Assembly (NCBI RefSeq): GCF_020169335.1
Contig: NZ_JAIEZN010000001.1
Coordinates: 1,567,426 to 1,631,425 of the forward strand
Direction of reading: 5' to 3'
Source: Devosia aquimaris
Lineage (GTDB): Bacteria > Pseudomonadota > Alphaproteobacteria > Rhizobiales > Devosiaceae
Length of the DNA stretch: 64,000 bases
The translations under genes were made by a program, and so were the position numbers. Under the pieces are notes generated by a model. The model did no database searches, was not told the DNA's origin, and worked only from the letters and a program-made list of their open reading frames with translations. This document shows, in pieces, positions 8,459 through 18,099 of this stretch (the first letter of the stretch is position 1; every line of letters begins with the position of its first letter).

Positions 8459-10173
8459 GCTGCCGACCTCCGGCCGGCCGGCGGCAGTTTGGGCACCGGC
8501 ATGGGCAGCAATTGGCCATCGACGAGACGGAAGCAGCGATTCATCCGCGCGGCGACGGCGTCGGCATGGGTCACCACGATCATGGTGCGTTGCCGCGCAA
8601 AGCCCATCAGCTCGTCCAGGACCGCCTGTTCGGTGTCGACATCGAGATGGGCGGTGGGTTCGTCAAGCAGGATCAACCCCGGCGTCCGCAGATAGAGCCG
8701 CGCCAGCGCCACGCGCTGCCGCTCGCCGCCGGACAAGCCAAGGCCGGTTTCGCCGAGCGGCGTGTTCAACCCGAGCGGCAGCTGGCCGGCGAAGCGGCTG
8801 ACCTGCGCGCGACGCGCAGCCTCCTGCAGCCGAGCTGCGTCGGCAGTGCGGTCACCCAGGCCAATATTGTCGGCGATGGTCCCCGCGAAGATCAGCGGAC
8901 GCTGGCCCACCATGCCGATGACCTCATGCAGTTGGCTTGGCGCGATCTGGTCGAGTTCACAATCGTCCAGAAGCAGGCTGCCGCGATAGGGGCGCAAGCC
9001 GGCGATGGCTTCAAGCAGGGTGGACTTGCCACAGCCGCTTGGACCGACGATGGCGATGTGCTCCCCGGGCTTGAGGCTGAAACTGGCCTTGCAGACCACC
9101 GGGCGGTTGTCGGGCGCATCCACGCACAGGTCATGCAGCACCAGTCGGGCACCGGCGGCCGTTGCGGGCACGGCGATGGCGCTGGGGATCTGATCGTCTT
9201 CAACGGAGGCGCTGCCAAACTGCGTTGCGATCTCGGCAACGGCGGCCTTGGCGGTGGCGCGGTCGTGATAGTGCGCGGCCAGAAGCCGCAGGGGCTGATA
9301 GACCTCGGGCGCCATCAACAGGCAGAACAGACCCGCCTGCAGGGAGAACGGTTCGAACCGGAGGTTGACCAGCCCCAGATAGCTCAGCCCGACATAGAGG
9401 GCGACGCCCGCAACGCCCAGCGCTGCGAAGAACTCCAGCACGGCCGAACTGAGGAACGCAATCCGCATCACCCCCATCGTGCTGTGACGCAGGGCTTCAC
9501 TGGCCGCGCCGGCCTGTTCGATCTCGGCAGCGTCCCGACCGAAGAGCTTGAGCGTCACCAGGCCACGCAGGCGATCTGCAAAATAGCCGCTCAGCTGCCC
9601 CTGGGCTGTCGCCTGGCGACGATTGGCCGCCTCGGCGCCCCAGCCAACCAGCGCCATGAACACCGGGATGAGCGGTGCGGTGATGGCAAACAGCAGGGCC
9701 ACAAACCAATCCACCGGCAGCACAGCCACGGCAATTGCAATAGGCAGCAAGGCAGCCTGCACCATGGCCGGCATATAGCGTGTCAGATAGCCATCCAGCG
9801 CTTCGACCTGATCGACCATCGCGGCAGACAGGGCACCACTGGACCGGCTGGCCGTCCAGATCGGCGCCTTGCGAAACAGGGTCTCGACCAGGGTACGGCG
9901 CAGGCGCGACTTGGCCTGTTCGGCGCTGGCCAGCGCCAGCACATCGGCGCCGAAGCCGAGGGCCACCCGTGCCACCATGAGCAGCGCCAGATAGACCAGC
10001 GGCGCCCCCAGCAGGCTGACCGAGAGACCATCCACCACCGTGCCCTGCAGCAGATGCGCCAGCAGCCAGGCCTGGGGAATGAGCAGCAGGCCAGACACCA
10101 GCGGCAGCGCCATTGCCATCCGGCCCGTCGTCGTCGGGGCGGACAGGTTTCGCAGCGTCAGCAAGGAACTCAT
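8455..10173 (-). CDS. cydD: CydD, subunit of the ABC exporter CydDC
   Basis: 572 residues from the ATG at 10173 (MSSLLTLRNL); longer in-frame starts add a cysteine/proline-rich stretch that does not look like a real N-terminus. An exporter transmembrane domain is followed by an ATPase with Walker A GPSGCGKST, signature GLSGGERQR, Walker B ILLDEPTAHLD and H-loop VTHAD. It pairs with CydC, whose start overlaps its stop. The two genes are divergent from cydABX with about 150 bp between, and the shared gap holds an FNR-type box, so both operons may respond to oxygen limitation. Confidence 0.9.
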   Translation of the reverse strand: MSSLLTLRNLSAPTTTGRMAMALPLVSGLLLIPQAWLLAHLLQGTVVDGLSVSLLGAPLVYLALLMVARVALGFGADVLALASAEQAKSRLRRTLVETLFRKAPIWTASRSSGALSAAMVDQVEALDGYLTRYMPAMVQAALLPIAIAVAVLPVDWFVALLFAITAPLIPVFMALVGWGAEAANRRQATAQGQLSGYFADRLRGLVTLKLFGRDAAEIEQAGAASEALRHSTMGVMRIAFLSSAVLEFFAALGVAGVALYVGLSYLGLVNLRFEPFSLQAGLFCLLMAPEVYQPLRLLAAHYHDRATAKAAVAEIATQFGSASVEDDQIPSAIAVPATAAGARLVLHDLCVDAPDNRPVVCKASFSLKPGEHIAIVGPSGCGKSTLLEAIAGLRPYRGSLLLDDCELDQIAPSQLHEVIGMVGQRPLIFAGTIADNIGLGDRTADAARLQEAARRAQVSRFAGQLPLGLNTPLGETGLGLSGGERQRVALARLYLRTPGLILLDEPTAHLDVDTEQAVLDELMGFARQRTMIVVTHADAVAARMNRCFRLVDGQLLPMPVPKLPPAGRRSAA

Positions 10174-10237
10174 GGCAGCACAACCTGGGCAAGTAACCGG
10201 CAATGGCCCAGTCATCGCAGCTCTGGCTGGCGGGGCA

Positions 10238-10251
10238 TTGATCCATGTCAA
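10238..10251. promoter_or_regulatory. FNR/FixK-type operator between cydDC and cydABX
   Basis: TTGATCCATGTCAA fits the FNR/FixK consensus TTGAT-N4-ATCAA with one substitution, and matches the FnrN/FixK variant TTGAT-N4-GTCAA exactly. It lies 73 bp before the cydA ATG and 65 bp from the cydD start, inside the divergent promoter region. Oxygen-sensitive control of cytochrome bd by FNR-family proteins is well established, so the placement supports function. Confidence 0.7.
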
Positions 10252-10323
10252 CAGCACCCGTTCTGCACAGGCGTAAGCATGGATCACCCGGCAGTGTCCG
10301 GAATGAACCTAAGGTATTGCGAC

Positions 10324-11895
10324 ATGACAGACCCACTCGTCGTCGAATTGTCGCGGCTGCAGTTTGCCGCTACCGCGATGTATCACTTCCTGTTTGTCCC
10401 GCTCACGCTGGGACTCTCCATTCTGGTTGCGACAATGGAGAGCGTTTATGTGATGACCGGGCGCCCCATATGGCGGAAGGCCGTGCTGTTCTGGGGCACG
10501 CTGTTCGGGATCAACTTCGCGGTCGGTGTTTCCACCGGCATCGTCATGGAATTCCAGTTCGGGATGAACTGGAGCTACTACAGCCACTATGTCGGTGACG
10601 TCTTCGGGGCGCCGCTGGCCATCGAGGGCCTGATGGCATTCTTCCTGGAAGCCACTTTCATCGGCCTGTTCTTCTTCGGCTGGGATCGGCTGCGCCCCGT
10701 GGCGCATCTGACGGTCACCTGGCTGATGGCCCTGGGCGCCAATTTCTCGGCGCTCTGGATCCTGATTGCCAATGGCTGGATGCAGAACCCGGTGGGTGCC
10801 ACGTTCAACCCCGACACCATGCGCATGGAAGTCACCGACTTCATGGCCGTGCTGTTCAACCCCGTTGCCCAGGCCAAGTTCGTGCATACGGTCAGCGCCG
10901 GCTATGTGACCGGCGCCGTCTTCGTCCTGGCCATCAGCGCCTTCTACCTGTTGCGCGGCCGCCATGTCGAAATGGCCAAGCGCTCGATGGTGGTGGCCGC
11001 CAGCTTTGGCCTTGCTGCCGCATTGTCGGTGGTCGTACTGGGCGACGAGTCCGGTTATGTCGCTACCGAGCATCAGAAGATGAAGATCGCCGCCATGGAG
11101 GCGATGTATGAGACCGAGCCGGCCCCGGCCGCGCTGACGCTTTTTGCCATCCCCGGCGCCGATGGCCGCCCCACCTATGAAGTCAAGCTGCCCTATGTGC
11201 TGGGCTTGATCACCACGCGGTCGATTGATCGCGACCTCCCGGGCATCACCGAGCTGACTGAGCGCGCCGCTGGCCGCATCGTCAATGGCATCAAGGCCTA
11301 TACCGCGCTCGAAGCCATCAAGGCCGACAGGAACGACGCCGTCGCCCGCGCCGAATTCGCCGCCAACCAGGCCGACCTCGGCTATGGCCTGCTGCTCAAG
11401 AAGTACCGGCCCGACGTCGAGAACGCCACCGGCGAAGAGATCACCCTGGCGGCCCTCGACACTGTCCCCGATGTCTGGCCGCTGTTCTGGAGCTTCCGCC
11501 TGATGGTGGGCATCGGCTTCTTCTTCATCGCCTTCTTTGCCCTGTGGTTCTGGAAGGCCTCGCGCCACACGCTGACGTCGAGCCCGCTGCTGCTGCGCAT
11601 TGGACTCTGGGCCCTGCCCCTGCCCTGGCTGGCGGCAGAAGCCGGCTGGCTGATCGCCGAATATGGCCGCCAGCCCTGGGTGGTCGAGGGCGTGCTGCCC
11701 ACCTTCTACGCAGCGTCCGGCCTACATGTCTGGGATCTGATCATCTCGCTGGCGTTCTTTGTTACCGTCTACACCGTGCTCGCCATCGTCATGGTCTGGC
11801 TGATGTTGCGCGTCGTCCGGCATGGGCCGGCCGAGCAGACCGCGCTTGATCACCCCCCCGTTCCCGCAACCGCTTTTCCGGAGCCTGCAGAATGA
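10324..11895 (+). CDS. cydA: CydA, cytochrome bd ubiquinol oxidase subunit I
   Basis: 523 residues and about nine transmembrane helices. The heme b595 ligand histidine is in [10 protein letters not shown] (about H21). The heme b558 ligands are H in [10 protein letters not shown] (about 188) and the methionine in SFRLMVGIG. The GRQPW motif of the quinol-binding side appears in [11 protein letters not shown]. The Q loop between them is of the long-enough type to carry quinol contacts. It starts at ATG 10324; a much longer open frame upstream is antisense to cydD. CydB starts 4 nt before its stop. It forms the high-affinity oxygen-reducing oxidase used at low oxygen. Confidence 0.96.
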   Translation: MTDPLVVELSRLQFAATAMYHFLFVPLTLGLSILVATMESVYVMTGRPIWRKAVLFWGTLFGINFAVGVSTGIVMEFQFGMNWSYYSHYVGDVFGAPLAIEGLMAFFLEATFIGLFFFGWDRLRPVAHLTVTWLMALGANFSALWILIANGWMQNPVGATFNPDTMRMEVTDFMAVLFNPVAQAKFVHTVSAGYVTGAVFVLAISAFYLLRGRHVEMAKRSMVVAASFGLAAALSVVVLGDESGYVATEHQKMKIAAMEAMYETEPAPAALTLFAIPGADGRPTYEVKLPYVLGLITTRSIDRDLPGITELTERAAGRIVNGIKAYTALEAIKADRNDAVARAEFAANQADLGYGLLLKKYRPDVENATGEEITLAALDTVPDVWPLFWSFRLMVGIGFFFIAFFALWFWKASRHTLTSSPLLLRIGLWALPLPWLAAEAGWLIAEYGRQPWVVEGVLPTFYAASGLHVWDLIISLAFFVTVYTVLAIVMVWLMLRVVRHGPAEQTALDHPPVPATAFPEPAE

Positions 11896-13040
11896 GCGCA
11901 CTTCCTCTCGACTATGAAACCCTGCGCCTGATCTGGTGGGCGCTGCTCGGCACGCTGCTGATCGGCTTTGCCATCATGGGCGGCATGGACCTGGGCATCG
12001 GTGCCCTGCTGCCCTTCGTTGCCCGCAACGATGCGGAACGGCGCGTGCTGCTCAACCTGTCCGGCCCCACCTGGGAAGGCAACCAGGTGTGGCTGGTGCT
12101 GGGCGGCGGCGCCATCTTTGCGGCCTGGCCGGCCATCTATGCGGCAAGCTTCTCGGGCTTCTATATCGCCATGATCGCCATTCTGCTGGCACTGATCCTG
12201 CGGCCCGTAGGCTTCAAGTTCCGCTCCAAGGTCGACAACCCGACCTGGCGCTCGGTATGGGACTGGGGCCTGTTCATCGGCGGCTTTGTTCCCTCGCTGG
12301 TGTTCGGCGTGGCCGTGGGCAATCTGTTCCTGGGCGCCCCCTTCCGCCTCGATGACACGCTGCGGGTGAGCTACGAGGGCAATTTCTTCGGCCTGCTGAC
12401 TCCCTTTGCCCTGCTGGCGGGCCTGGTCAGCCTCTCCATGCTGCTCACCCAGGGCGCGACGGTGATTGCCGCCCGCACACAGGGTCCGATGGCTGAGCGG
12501 GCCCGCACCTATGGCCGCTGGGCAGCCCTGGCCACCCTGGTCCTGTTCATCCTGGGTGGCGTGGTCGCCCTGACCATGCTGGGCGGCTACAGCATCAGCA
12601 GCGCCATCGACACGGGCGGCCCGTCCAACCCGCTGGGCAAGACCGTGGTGATCACCACGGGCGGCTGGGCCAGCAACTATTCTGCCATGCCATGGACCCT
12701 GGCCGCACCCGCGCTGGCCCTGTTGGGGAGCCTGCTGGCCTATGTCGCACTGACGGCACGGGCCCATGTGCTCGGCATTCTCAGCTCAAGCCTGGCCATC
12801 CTGGGCATCATCGCAACGGCGGGGCTGTCGCTCTTCCCGTTCCTGATGCCGTCCTCGATCGATCCGGCCTCGAGCCTGACCGTGTGGGATGCCTCGTCGA
12901 GCCAGCTGACCCTGTTCATCATGCTGGGCGTGACGCTGCTCTTCCTGCCCATCATCCTGCTCTACACAACCTGGGTCTTCCGCGTGATGCGCGGCCCTGT
13001 GACCACCACCAGCCTGAACCGCAACCCCAACGCGTATTGA
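11892..13040 (+). CDS. cydB: CydB, cytochrome bd ubiquinol oxidase subunit II
   Basis: 382 residues, strongly hydrophobic with about eight or nine helices. The N-terminus [23 protein letters not shown] followed by a loop with [10 protein letters not shown] is the CydB signature. The ATG at 11892 overlaps the cydA stop (ATGA). It is the structural partner of CydA and is followed 9 nt later by cydX. Confidence 0.96.
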   Translation: MSALPLDYETLRLIWWALLGTLLIGFAIMGGMDLGIGALLPFVARNDAERRVLLNLSGPTWEGNQVWLVLGGGAIFAAWPAIYAASFSGFYIAMIAILLALILRPVGFKFRSKVDNPTWRSVWDWGLFIGGFVPSLVFGVAVGNLFLGAPFRLDDTLRVSYEGNFFGLLTPFALLAGLVSLSMLLTQGATVIAARTQGPMAERARTYGRWAALATLVLFILGGVVALTMLGGYSISSAIDTGGPSNPLGKTVVITTGGWASNYSAMPWTLAAPALALLGSLLAYVALTARAHVLGILSSSLAILGIIATAGLSLFPFLMPSSIDPASSLTVWDASSSQLTLFIMLGVTLLFLPIILLYTTWVFRVMRGPVTTTSLNRNPNAY

Positions 13041-13049
13041 GAGATCATC

Positions 13050-13145
13050 ATGTGGTACTTTGCCTGGATCCTGGGCATGAGCCTGGCCTGCTGCTTCGGC
13101 ATTCTGAATGCGATGTGGTATGAGCTGACTGAAGAAAAAACCTGA
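13050..13145 (+). CDS. cydX: CydX, small subunit of cytochrome bd
   Basis: 31-residue, single-helix protein that begins MWYFAWILGM, continues with a small/cysteine-containing helix, then NAMWYE and a short charged tail ELTEEKT. The MWYFAWILG start and the conserved W-Y-E are diagnostic of CydX/YbgT, which stabilises the CydAB hemes. The ATG lies 9 nt after the cydB stop with GAGA upstream. It is too short for most automatic gene finders. A strong terminator follows immediately, so cydABX is a complete operon. Confidence 0.95.
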   Translation: MWYFAWILGMSLACCFGILNAMWYELTEEKT

Positions 13146-13153
13146 CCCATCAG

Positions 13154-13189
13154 CCGCCGCGCCAGAACCCTGGTGCGGCGGTTGTCTTT
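13154..13189 (+). terminator. Rho-independent terminator of cydABX
   Basis: A 12-bp stem (CCGCCGCGCCAG with CTGGTGCGGCGG, one G-T pair), loop AACC, then TTGTCTTT. It begins 8 nt after the cydX stop. Confidence 0.85.
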
Positions 13190-13344
13190 CGGCCCGCCTC
13201 ACGCCAGCCCACGACGCTGTGCCGCCCCGCCCCTGCCCCCGACATCGCTTCAAACCTACGCGCAACACGACGCCGCCGCACTGCTGAGCGGCCGTAAAAC
13301 AGTCAGCCATTTCAGCGGGCCGATGGTTGTGCAAGGATGAGGAT

Positions 13345-13418
13345 TGGAGCGGGTAGCGGGAATCGAACCCGCATATTCAGCTTGGAAGGCTGCTGCTCTA
13401 CCACTGAGCTATACCCGC
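13345..13418 (-). tRNA. tRNA-Gly(TCC)
   Basis: The minus strand folds as a 74-nt tRNA with acceptor GCGGGTA/TACCCGC, an anticodon loop CTTCCAA (anticodon TCC), T-arm GGTTCGATTCC and an encoded CCA end at 13345-13347. Confidence 0.97.
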
Positions 13419-13515
13419 TCGGTCGGTGACCGACAGGAATGCCATTAGCTTGACAGCGCCGCGCCCGCAACCCCTCAGGCCGGTCTGCGGGCAGATATCG
13501 GAGAGTGAACGGAAC

Positions 13516-14370
13516 ATGCAGCTCGGGATCAATCTACTGTGCCTCAGCGGTTTCATCGAGGCCGAGCACATCGATCACCTGCACCGCCTCAAGGACCTTG
13601 GCTATGACGGCGTGGAAGTGCCCGTGTTGCGTGGTGCGCCGGCGCATTACGAGTGGCTGGGTCGTGAGCTCGACCGCATCGGGCTGCGCCGCACTTCGAC
13701 GTCGGTGATTCCCTCTGCGCTGGCCAATCCGGTCAGCGCCGATCCTGCGGAACGCCTTGCCGGGCGGCAGCATCTCGACTGGGCCATTGATTGCGCCATC
13801 GCCCTGGGGTCGGAGAGCCTGGGCGGGCCAGTCCATGCACCGATCGGCCATTTTACCGGCCAGGGCGCCACCGAAGACGAGCTCAACCATGGCGCCGAAG
13901 CCCACCACGCTCTGGCCGAGCGGGCCCAGGCCAATGGCATGATCATCAGCCTCGAACCACTCAACCGCTTCGAGACCTATTTCCTCAACACCACCGAACA
14001 GGCCGTCGCCTATGCCGAGCGGGTCGACCACCCGGCTTTCCGCATTATGTACGACACCTTCCATGCCCATATCGAAGAGCAGAGCCAGCCCAGGGCCATC
14101 GCCCGTCTGGGCCGGCATCTGGGCGTGCTGCATGTGTCCGAGAACGACCGCGGCATCCCGGGGCGGGGCCAGATCGACTTTGCCGCGGTATTTGCTGCCA
14201 TTCGTGCCAACGGCCATGACGGCTGGGTGACGCTGGAGGCCTTCGGCGCCGGCCTGCCCGAACTGGCAGCGGCAACCCGGGTGTGGCGACCGCTGTTTCC
14301 CGACTTCGAGACGCTGTTTGCCGAATCCATCCTCTTCCTGCGCCAGCAATGGGCCGACGCGGCGCCGTGA
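13516..14370 (+). CDS. Sugar phosphate isomerase/epimerase (AP endonuclease 2 fold; tagatose/psicose 3-epimerase-like)
   Basis: 284 residues forming the xylose-isomerase-like TIM barrel. The metal-binding residues fit the D-tagatose/D-psicose 3-epimerase group: E in ISLEPLNRFE (about 154), D in IMYDTFHAHIEE (about 187), H in LHVSENDRG (about 213), and the final catalytic E in VTLEAFG (about 249). The start is ATG 13516, after GGAAC. It stands alone between tRNA-Gly and tRNA-Tyr, so the substrate is uncertain: a ketohexose or a sugar phosphate are both possible. Confidence 0.8.
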   Translation: MQLGINLLCLSGFIEAEHIDHLHRLKDLGYDGVEVPVLRGAPAHYEWLGRELDRIGLRRTSTSVIPSALANPVSADPAERLAGRQHLDWAIDCAIALGSESLGGPVHAPIGHFTGQGATEDELNHGAEAHHALAERAQANGMIISLEPLNRFETYFLNTTEQAVAYAERVDHPAFRIMYDTFHAHIEEQSQPRAIARLGRHLGVLHVSENDRGIPGRGQIDFAAVFAAIRANGHDGWVTLEAFGAGLPELAAATRVWRPLFPDFETLFAESILFLRQQWADAAP

Positions 14371-14544
14371 CTGCACCAGCCCCGTCCGGCTGAAACGCCC
14401 GGCAAAGCTGGCCCAGTCACACAGAGCAGTGGTTTTTTGTCGAGCCATGCGCGTGGGGTGTTGACACTGTTGTCACAGACCACCATAAACCGCCCCGACG
14501 ACACGCCTCGGCGCGTTGTCATCCTACCCAGACGACGATGTAGT

Positions 14545-14629
14545 GGAGGGGTGGGAGAGTGGTTAAATCCATCAGACTGTAAATCTGACCGCTTAGCGTA
14601 CACTGGTTCGAATCCAGTCCCCTCCACCA
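14545..14629 (+). tRNA. tRNA-Tyr(GTA)
   Basis: An 85-nt class II tRNA with acceptor GGAGGGG/CCCCTCC, a long variable arm, an anticodon loop containing GTA within ACTGTAAAT, T-loop GGTTCGAATCC and encoded CCA. Confidence 0.97.
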
Positions 14630-14906
14630 TCGCCCTCCCGCTGAGGCCCAAGGGCCAGCGGTTCCTGGCACCTCCCCCACCACACTGTTGGACAGTTTCG
14701 GCCTCGCCGCCGGGGCAGGTTCATGACCCAAGGATTTGTCCTGCCCGCGCTGCGGCAGCCACGGGAATCGCTGATCCCTTGCAGCGGCAGCACTCAACGG
14801 GCTTCCTCGTCCTGCTCTCCGACAGAAATCACCGTGTGGCGCAGGCCTGAATAGGCCAAACAGGCAGCGTTTTCAGTCGCGCGCACCTTGTGCACAACAC
14901 ACAATA

Positions 14907-15242
14907 TTGAATAACATCCCTGTGGGAATTAATTCAAAGTGGACGCACATCTTGGATACGAACAAAATAGAAATCCTAGGTGCCGCGGCCGCCACCCACG
15001 GACACCAGAAGGTATTGGAGCAGGCATCCGACCTGACCGTTGCCATTATTGAGCTGACAAAGACCGTGCACGCCTTGGCGCAGGAGGCAGCCCTTTCGCC
15101 CGAGCGTGAGGCGTCCGTGGTAGCTACTCTGAAAGAGCTGGTCAGCCAGCACGCACATTTGGCTAAGTCGTTGCGGGACCACGCCGAGAAACTGTCGTTG
15201 GATGAACCAGTCGTGCAGGAGGAACAGGAGACGGCGTGTTGA
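14907..15242 (+). CDS. Hypothetical small helical protein
   Basis: An open frame of up to 111 residues beginning with TTG at 14907; a second TTG at 14952 would give 96 residues. I do not recognise the family. The composition is protein-like: alternating hydrophobic and charged residues from about residue 40 on (for example EREASVVATLKELVSQHAHL) predict long amphipathic helices, perhaps a coiled coil, with an acidic, glutamate-rich tail. There is no signal peptide or transmembrane segment. Local sequence is less GC-rich than its neighbours. It stands alone between tRNA-Tyr and rlmB, with about 280 and 250 bp of gene-free sequence on either side. The start and even the reality of the gene are uncertain. 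Confidence 0.45.
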   Translation: MNNIPVGINSKWTHILDTNKIEILGAAAATHGHQKVLEQASDLTVAIIELTKTVHALAQEAALSPEREASVVATLKELVSQHAHLAKSLRDHAEKLSLDEPVVQEEQETAC

Positions 15243-15491
15243 CCCCTCGCCTGTTGGCTGCTCGATAGCAGTCCGGAACGTGCTGTGACGCACAGACATG
15301 ATGTAGGGCAGCGTGGTGCATTTCCAAAAAGGCATATGGAAATTGCCACGCAATGACAGCAGCTTAACAGTTGGGTGAGAGGGAGTTACCCTCACCCGTC
15401 GCCCGTCCCCAGAATGGCCAGACCTTGCCACTTGGCCGCTCTGCATGGCGAGCCGCTTGCTGGCACTGCGCAAAGGCGCTAGGCAAGGCTC

Positions 15492-16244
15492 ATGAGCTTC
15501 AACAAATTCCCGCCCAAGAAACGCTACGACCCCGATGACGGCCCGGTGTACCTGTATGGTCTGCATACGGTGCGCGCCGCGCTGGACAATGCCAACCGCA
15601 TCAAGAAGGTGCTGCTGGCCACGCCCAATGCCCTTAACCGGCTGAAAGAAACCGGCGAGATCGGCAAGGTCACCGTCAAGGAAACCACGCCCAAGGAACT
15701 CGATCGCCTGCTGGGTGATGACGCCGTGCACCAGGGCGCAGCACTCGAAGTCGATCCGGTTGGCCGCTTCGGCCTTGACGATATCCACCCGCTCCGCCTC
15801 GTCGTGATCCTTGATCACATCACCGATCCGCACAATGTCGGTGCCATTCTGCGCACCGCCTGCGCCTTTGGCGCCGATGCCGTCATCACCACCGCGCGCC
15901 ATTCGCCGCGCGAGACCGGCGTCATGGCGAAATCAGCCTCCGGCGCGCTGGATCTGGTGCCCATGATCGAAGTGCGCAACCTGGGCGACGCCATCGAAAA
16001 GCTCAAGGCACGCGGCATGTTGGTGCTGGGCTTTGATTCGGAATCTGAACATCAGCTCAAGCCACGCAGTGATGACAGGGCCATGGCCATCGTCATGGGT
16101 GCCGAGGGCAAGGGCCTGCGTCAGCGCACCCGCGAACTCTGCGACGAGATGGTCAAGCTGGACATGCCCGGCCCGATCAAGTCGCTCAATGTTTCCAATG
16201 CCGCCGCCATAGCGCTGTTTGCGGTCACTGCCGGACGAAGCTGA
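15492..16244 (+). CDS. rlmB: 23S rRNA (guanosine-2251-2'-O)-methyltransferase RlmB
   Basis: 250 residues of the SpoU/TrmH knot family. The N-terminal rRNA-binding domain (about 15-80) starts with the family's YLYGLHTVRAAL. The SPOUT domain carries motif 1 HITDPHNVGAILRTA (about 112), motif 2 MGAEGKGL and motif 3 PGPIKSLNVSNAAAIALF, where the knot binds SAM. RlmB modifies G2251 in the peptidyl-transferase P loop. The start at 15492 has AGGCAAGG upstream. Its TGA overlaps the next ATG (TGATG). Confidence 0.95.
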   Translation: MSFNKFPPKKRYDPDDGPVYLYGLHTVRAALDNANRIKKVLLATPNALNRLKETGEIGKVTVKETTPKELDRLLGDDAVHQGAALEVDPVGRFGLDDIHPLRLVVILDHITDPHNVGAILRTACAFGADAVITTARHSPRETGVMAKSASGALDLVPMIEVRNLGDAIEKLKARGMLVLGFDSESEHQLKPRSDDRAMAIVMGAEGKGLRQRTRELCDEMVKLDMPGPIKSLNVSNAAAIALFAVTAGRS

Positions 16245-16636
16245 TGAGCCAGTTTGCCCCCTTTGCCATCGCCCTGCGTCTGTCGGGTGTCACCATCGGG
16301 CAGTTCGAGCTCGACGCCGCGCTGCGCCAGCTCTGCAGCCGCTATGAGCCGGAAGATGCCGAGGGCAGCTTCTACGCCCAGGTGGATGTCGCACCCGCCA
16401 ATCCGGTGCGCAGCCTGCTGGAACTGGCCGAGCGCTCCGGCCCGACCATCGCTGCCATGCTGGACGATCGGCGCATCGGCAAGGCGGTGCTGGATCTGGC
16501 CTTTGACTATCCCGAAGAGGGCGAGGCCATGTCTGCGCGCCTGCCCGCCCTTGTCGCCGCGGCCATTGCCGGCCACGGCATCGACATCGAGGTTTCGGTT
16601 TATCTCACCGACGTCGAAGACGACGAGGAAGACTAG
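16244..16636 (+). CDS. Hypothetical acidic protein coupled to rlmB
   Basis: 130 residues, acidic, ending in VEDDEED. The ATG overlaps the rlmB stop, so it is co-translated with it. I do not recognise the family. The sequence has no signal peptide or membrane segment and reads as a small soluble alpha/beta protein. It is convergent with the deacetylase lipoprotein gene, with 3 nt between stops. Confidence 0.7.
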   Translation: MSQFAPFAIALRLSGVTIGQFELDAALRQLCSRYEPEDAEGSFYAQVDVAPANPVRSLLELAERSGPTIAAMLDDRRIGKAVLDLAFDYPEEGEAMSARLPALVAAAIAGHGIDIEVSVYLTDVEDDEED

Positions 16637-16639
16637 GCC

Positions 16640-17539
16640 CTAGAGACTGCCGCGCAGGGCGGCGCCGTCGGCCGTGATGATGTCGCGACCGAAGATCGAG
16701 TTGTCCTTGGGCACCAGCCGAACCACCGAGTAGCCGCGGTCCTGCAGTTCGGCCAAAAAGCCGGGCAGCAGGTCGACGGTACGCTGGTGAATATCGTGGA
16801 ACAGGATCACCCCGCTGCCCCGCGCGTCCAGACGCGCCAAAGTGCGGTTCGTGACGGTTTCGGCCGTATCCTTGTAGTAGTCCTTGCTGTCGATATCGAC
16901 GTCGAGCACCACCACATTGCCCTGCAGCAGATTGGTGCGCAGGAAACCCGTCTGGGCCAGATAGGGAAAGCGGAAGAAGGGCGATAGCCGTTGCCCTGCC
17001 CCGGCCAGCGCTGCCGAAACGGCGCTTTCGCCCTTGGCAATCTCGTCGATGGCCGCCTGACGATCCAGACTGCTGAGATCGACATGGGAATAGGTGTGGC
17101 TGCCAACAGTATGGCCATGCAGCGCGACCTGCTGCGCCAGGTCGGGGTGGGCCTTGGCCGCAGACCCCAGCATCAGGAAGGTTGCCTTGACGCCGAACTG
17201 GTCGAGCGTGGCCAGGATCTCGCCGGTCTTGCCTGGGCGCGGGCCATCGTCGAACGTCAGCACGACCTCACCCGGACGCAGGATGATATCGGCTGTGCTG
17301 CCGACAGCCAGCGTGCGCCCACCCAGTTTGCCGGAGGCAAAGATGCGCTCGGGCATGGGCTGCTCCAGAACCGGTTGATAGGCCCGCAAGGCCGAGCCTG
17401 CGGCGGGATCGACGATGGAATTGGTTATGTCCCCCTTGCCCGTCCGGGTCATCAGATCCCGATCCGAGGGGGGCTTGGCGCAACCAGCCAGAGCGGCGCC
17501 GACGACGACAAGCGACAAGACAAAGCGTGACAGCGACAC
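16640..17539 (-). CDS. Polysaccharide deacetylase (NodB domain) lipoprotein
   Basis: 299 residues. The N-terminus is a lipoprotein signal with lipobox LAGC (cysteine about 20), so it should be anchored at the membrane facing the periplasm. The NodB/CE4 domain spans about 85-290. Motif 1 is LTFDDGP (catalytic base and metal Asp), motif 2 SHTYSH (metal histidines), motif 3 around RFPYLAQ, and motif 5 near VILFHDIH. These enzymes remove acetyl groups from N-acetylglucosamine-containing polymers. The specific substrate (peptidoglycan, exopolysaccharide) is not evident from context. Confidence 0.88.
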   Translation of the reverse strand: MSLSRFVLSLVVVGAALAGCAKPPSDRDLMTRTGKGDITNSIVDPAAGSALRAYQPVLEQPMPERIFASGKLGGRTLAVGSTADIILRPGEVVLTFDDGPRPGKTGEILATLDQFGVKATFLMLGSAAKAHPDLAQQVALHGHTVGSHTYSHVDLSSLDRQAAIDEIAKGESAVSAALAGAGQRLSPFFRFPYLAQTGFLRTNLLQGNVVVLDVDIDSKDYYKDTAETVTNRTLARLDARGSGVILFHDIHQRTVDLLPGFLAELQDRGYSVVRLVPKDNSIFGRDIITADGAALRGSL

Positions 17540-17616
17540 GGACTGAACTCGGTACTATTGCGACCAGCCCAGTTTTTCCCATTATGGTTAATATTCGGCT
17601 TGCAAAGCCTTAAGAA

Positions 17617-18099
17617 CTACTTACCGGCCAGCACTTTAGCTTTGCGCCCCAGCGTATCGAGGGCGCTGAGGAAGGCGGAGCGGTCGGCCGGACGGAAGCC
17701 GGCATTGTAGCCCTTGCTCTCGCCCGTCTCGCGCAGATGCTGGTTCAGCTCCCGCATGGCCAGCGCCATGCCGATGGACGCTGGCGTAAAGGGCTTGCCG
17801 GTAAAGCCCAGCACATGGCAGCCCTTGTCGATGGCCCGGCTGGCCAGCGGAATATCGGCGGTGAGCACAATGTCATTGGCCTGCGCCTGATCGACGATCC
17901 AGTCATCGGCGGCGTCGGCGCCCGCGGGGACGACGACCACCTTGACCATGGGATCGCGCGAGGGGCGCACCCCGCCATTGCTCACCAGCGTAATGACGAG
18001 ACCAAGGCGTTCGGCAACGCGCATGGCCTCGTCTTTCACCGGACAGGCATCGGCATCAACAAAGATGGTGGGCGCGGCGCCCAAGGCGTCAGTAGACAA
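17617..18099 (-). CDS. YaiI/YqxD family protein (UPF0178, DUF188)
   Basis: 160 residues. The family signature [12 protein letters not shown] is at about residues 13-24, followed by VSNGG and a central [11 protein letters not shown]; a PIN-like nuclease fold is inferred for this family, with aspartates of VDAD in the putative metal site. No firm function is known. The TTG start at 18099 overlaps the end of the formaldehyde dehydrogenase gene by 11 nt; the conserved domain begins only about 10 residues later, so a nearby start is required. Confidence 0.85.
   Translation of the reverse strand: MSTDALGAAPTIFVDADACPVKDEAMRVAERLGLVITLVSNGGVRPSRDPMVKVVVVPAGADAADDWIVDQAQANDIVLTADIPLASRAIDKGCHVLGFTGKPFTPASIGMALAMRELNQHLRETGESKGYNAGFRPADRSAFLSALDTLGRKAKVLAGK

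Noticed and set aside
8512-10323. The long in-frame extension upstream of cydA
   Set aside because: It is antisense to cydD; the CydA sequence begins cleanly at ATG 10324.
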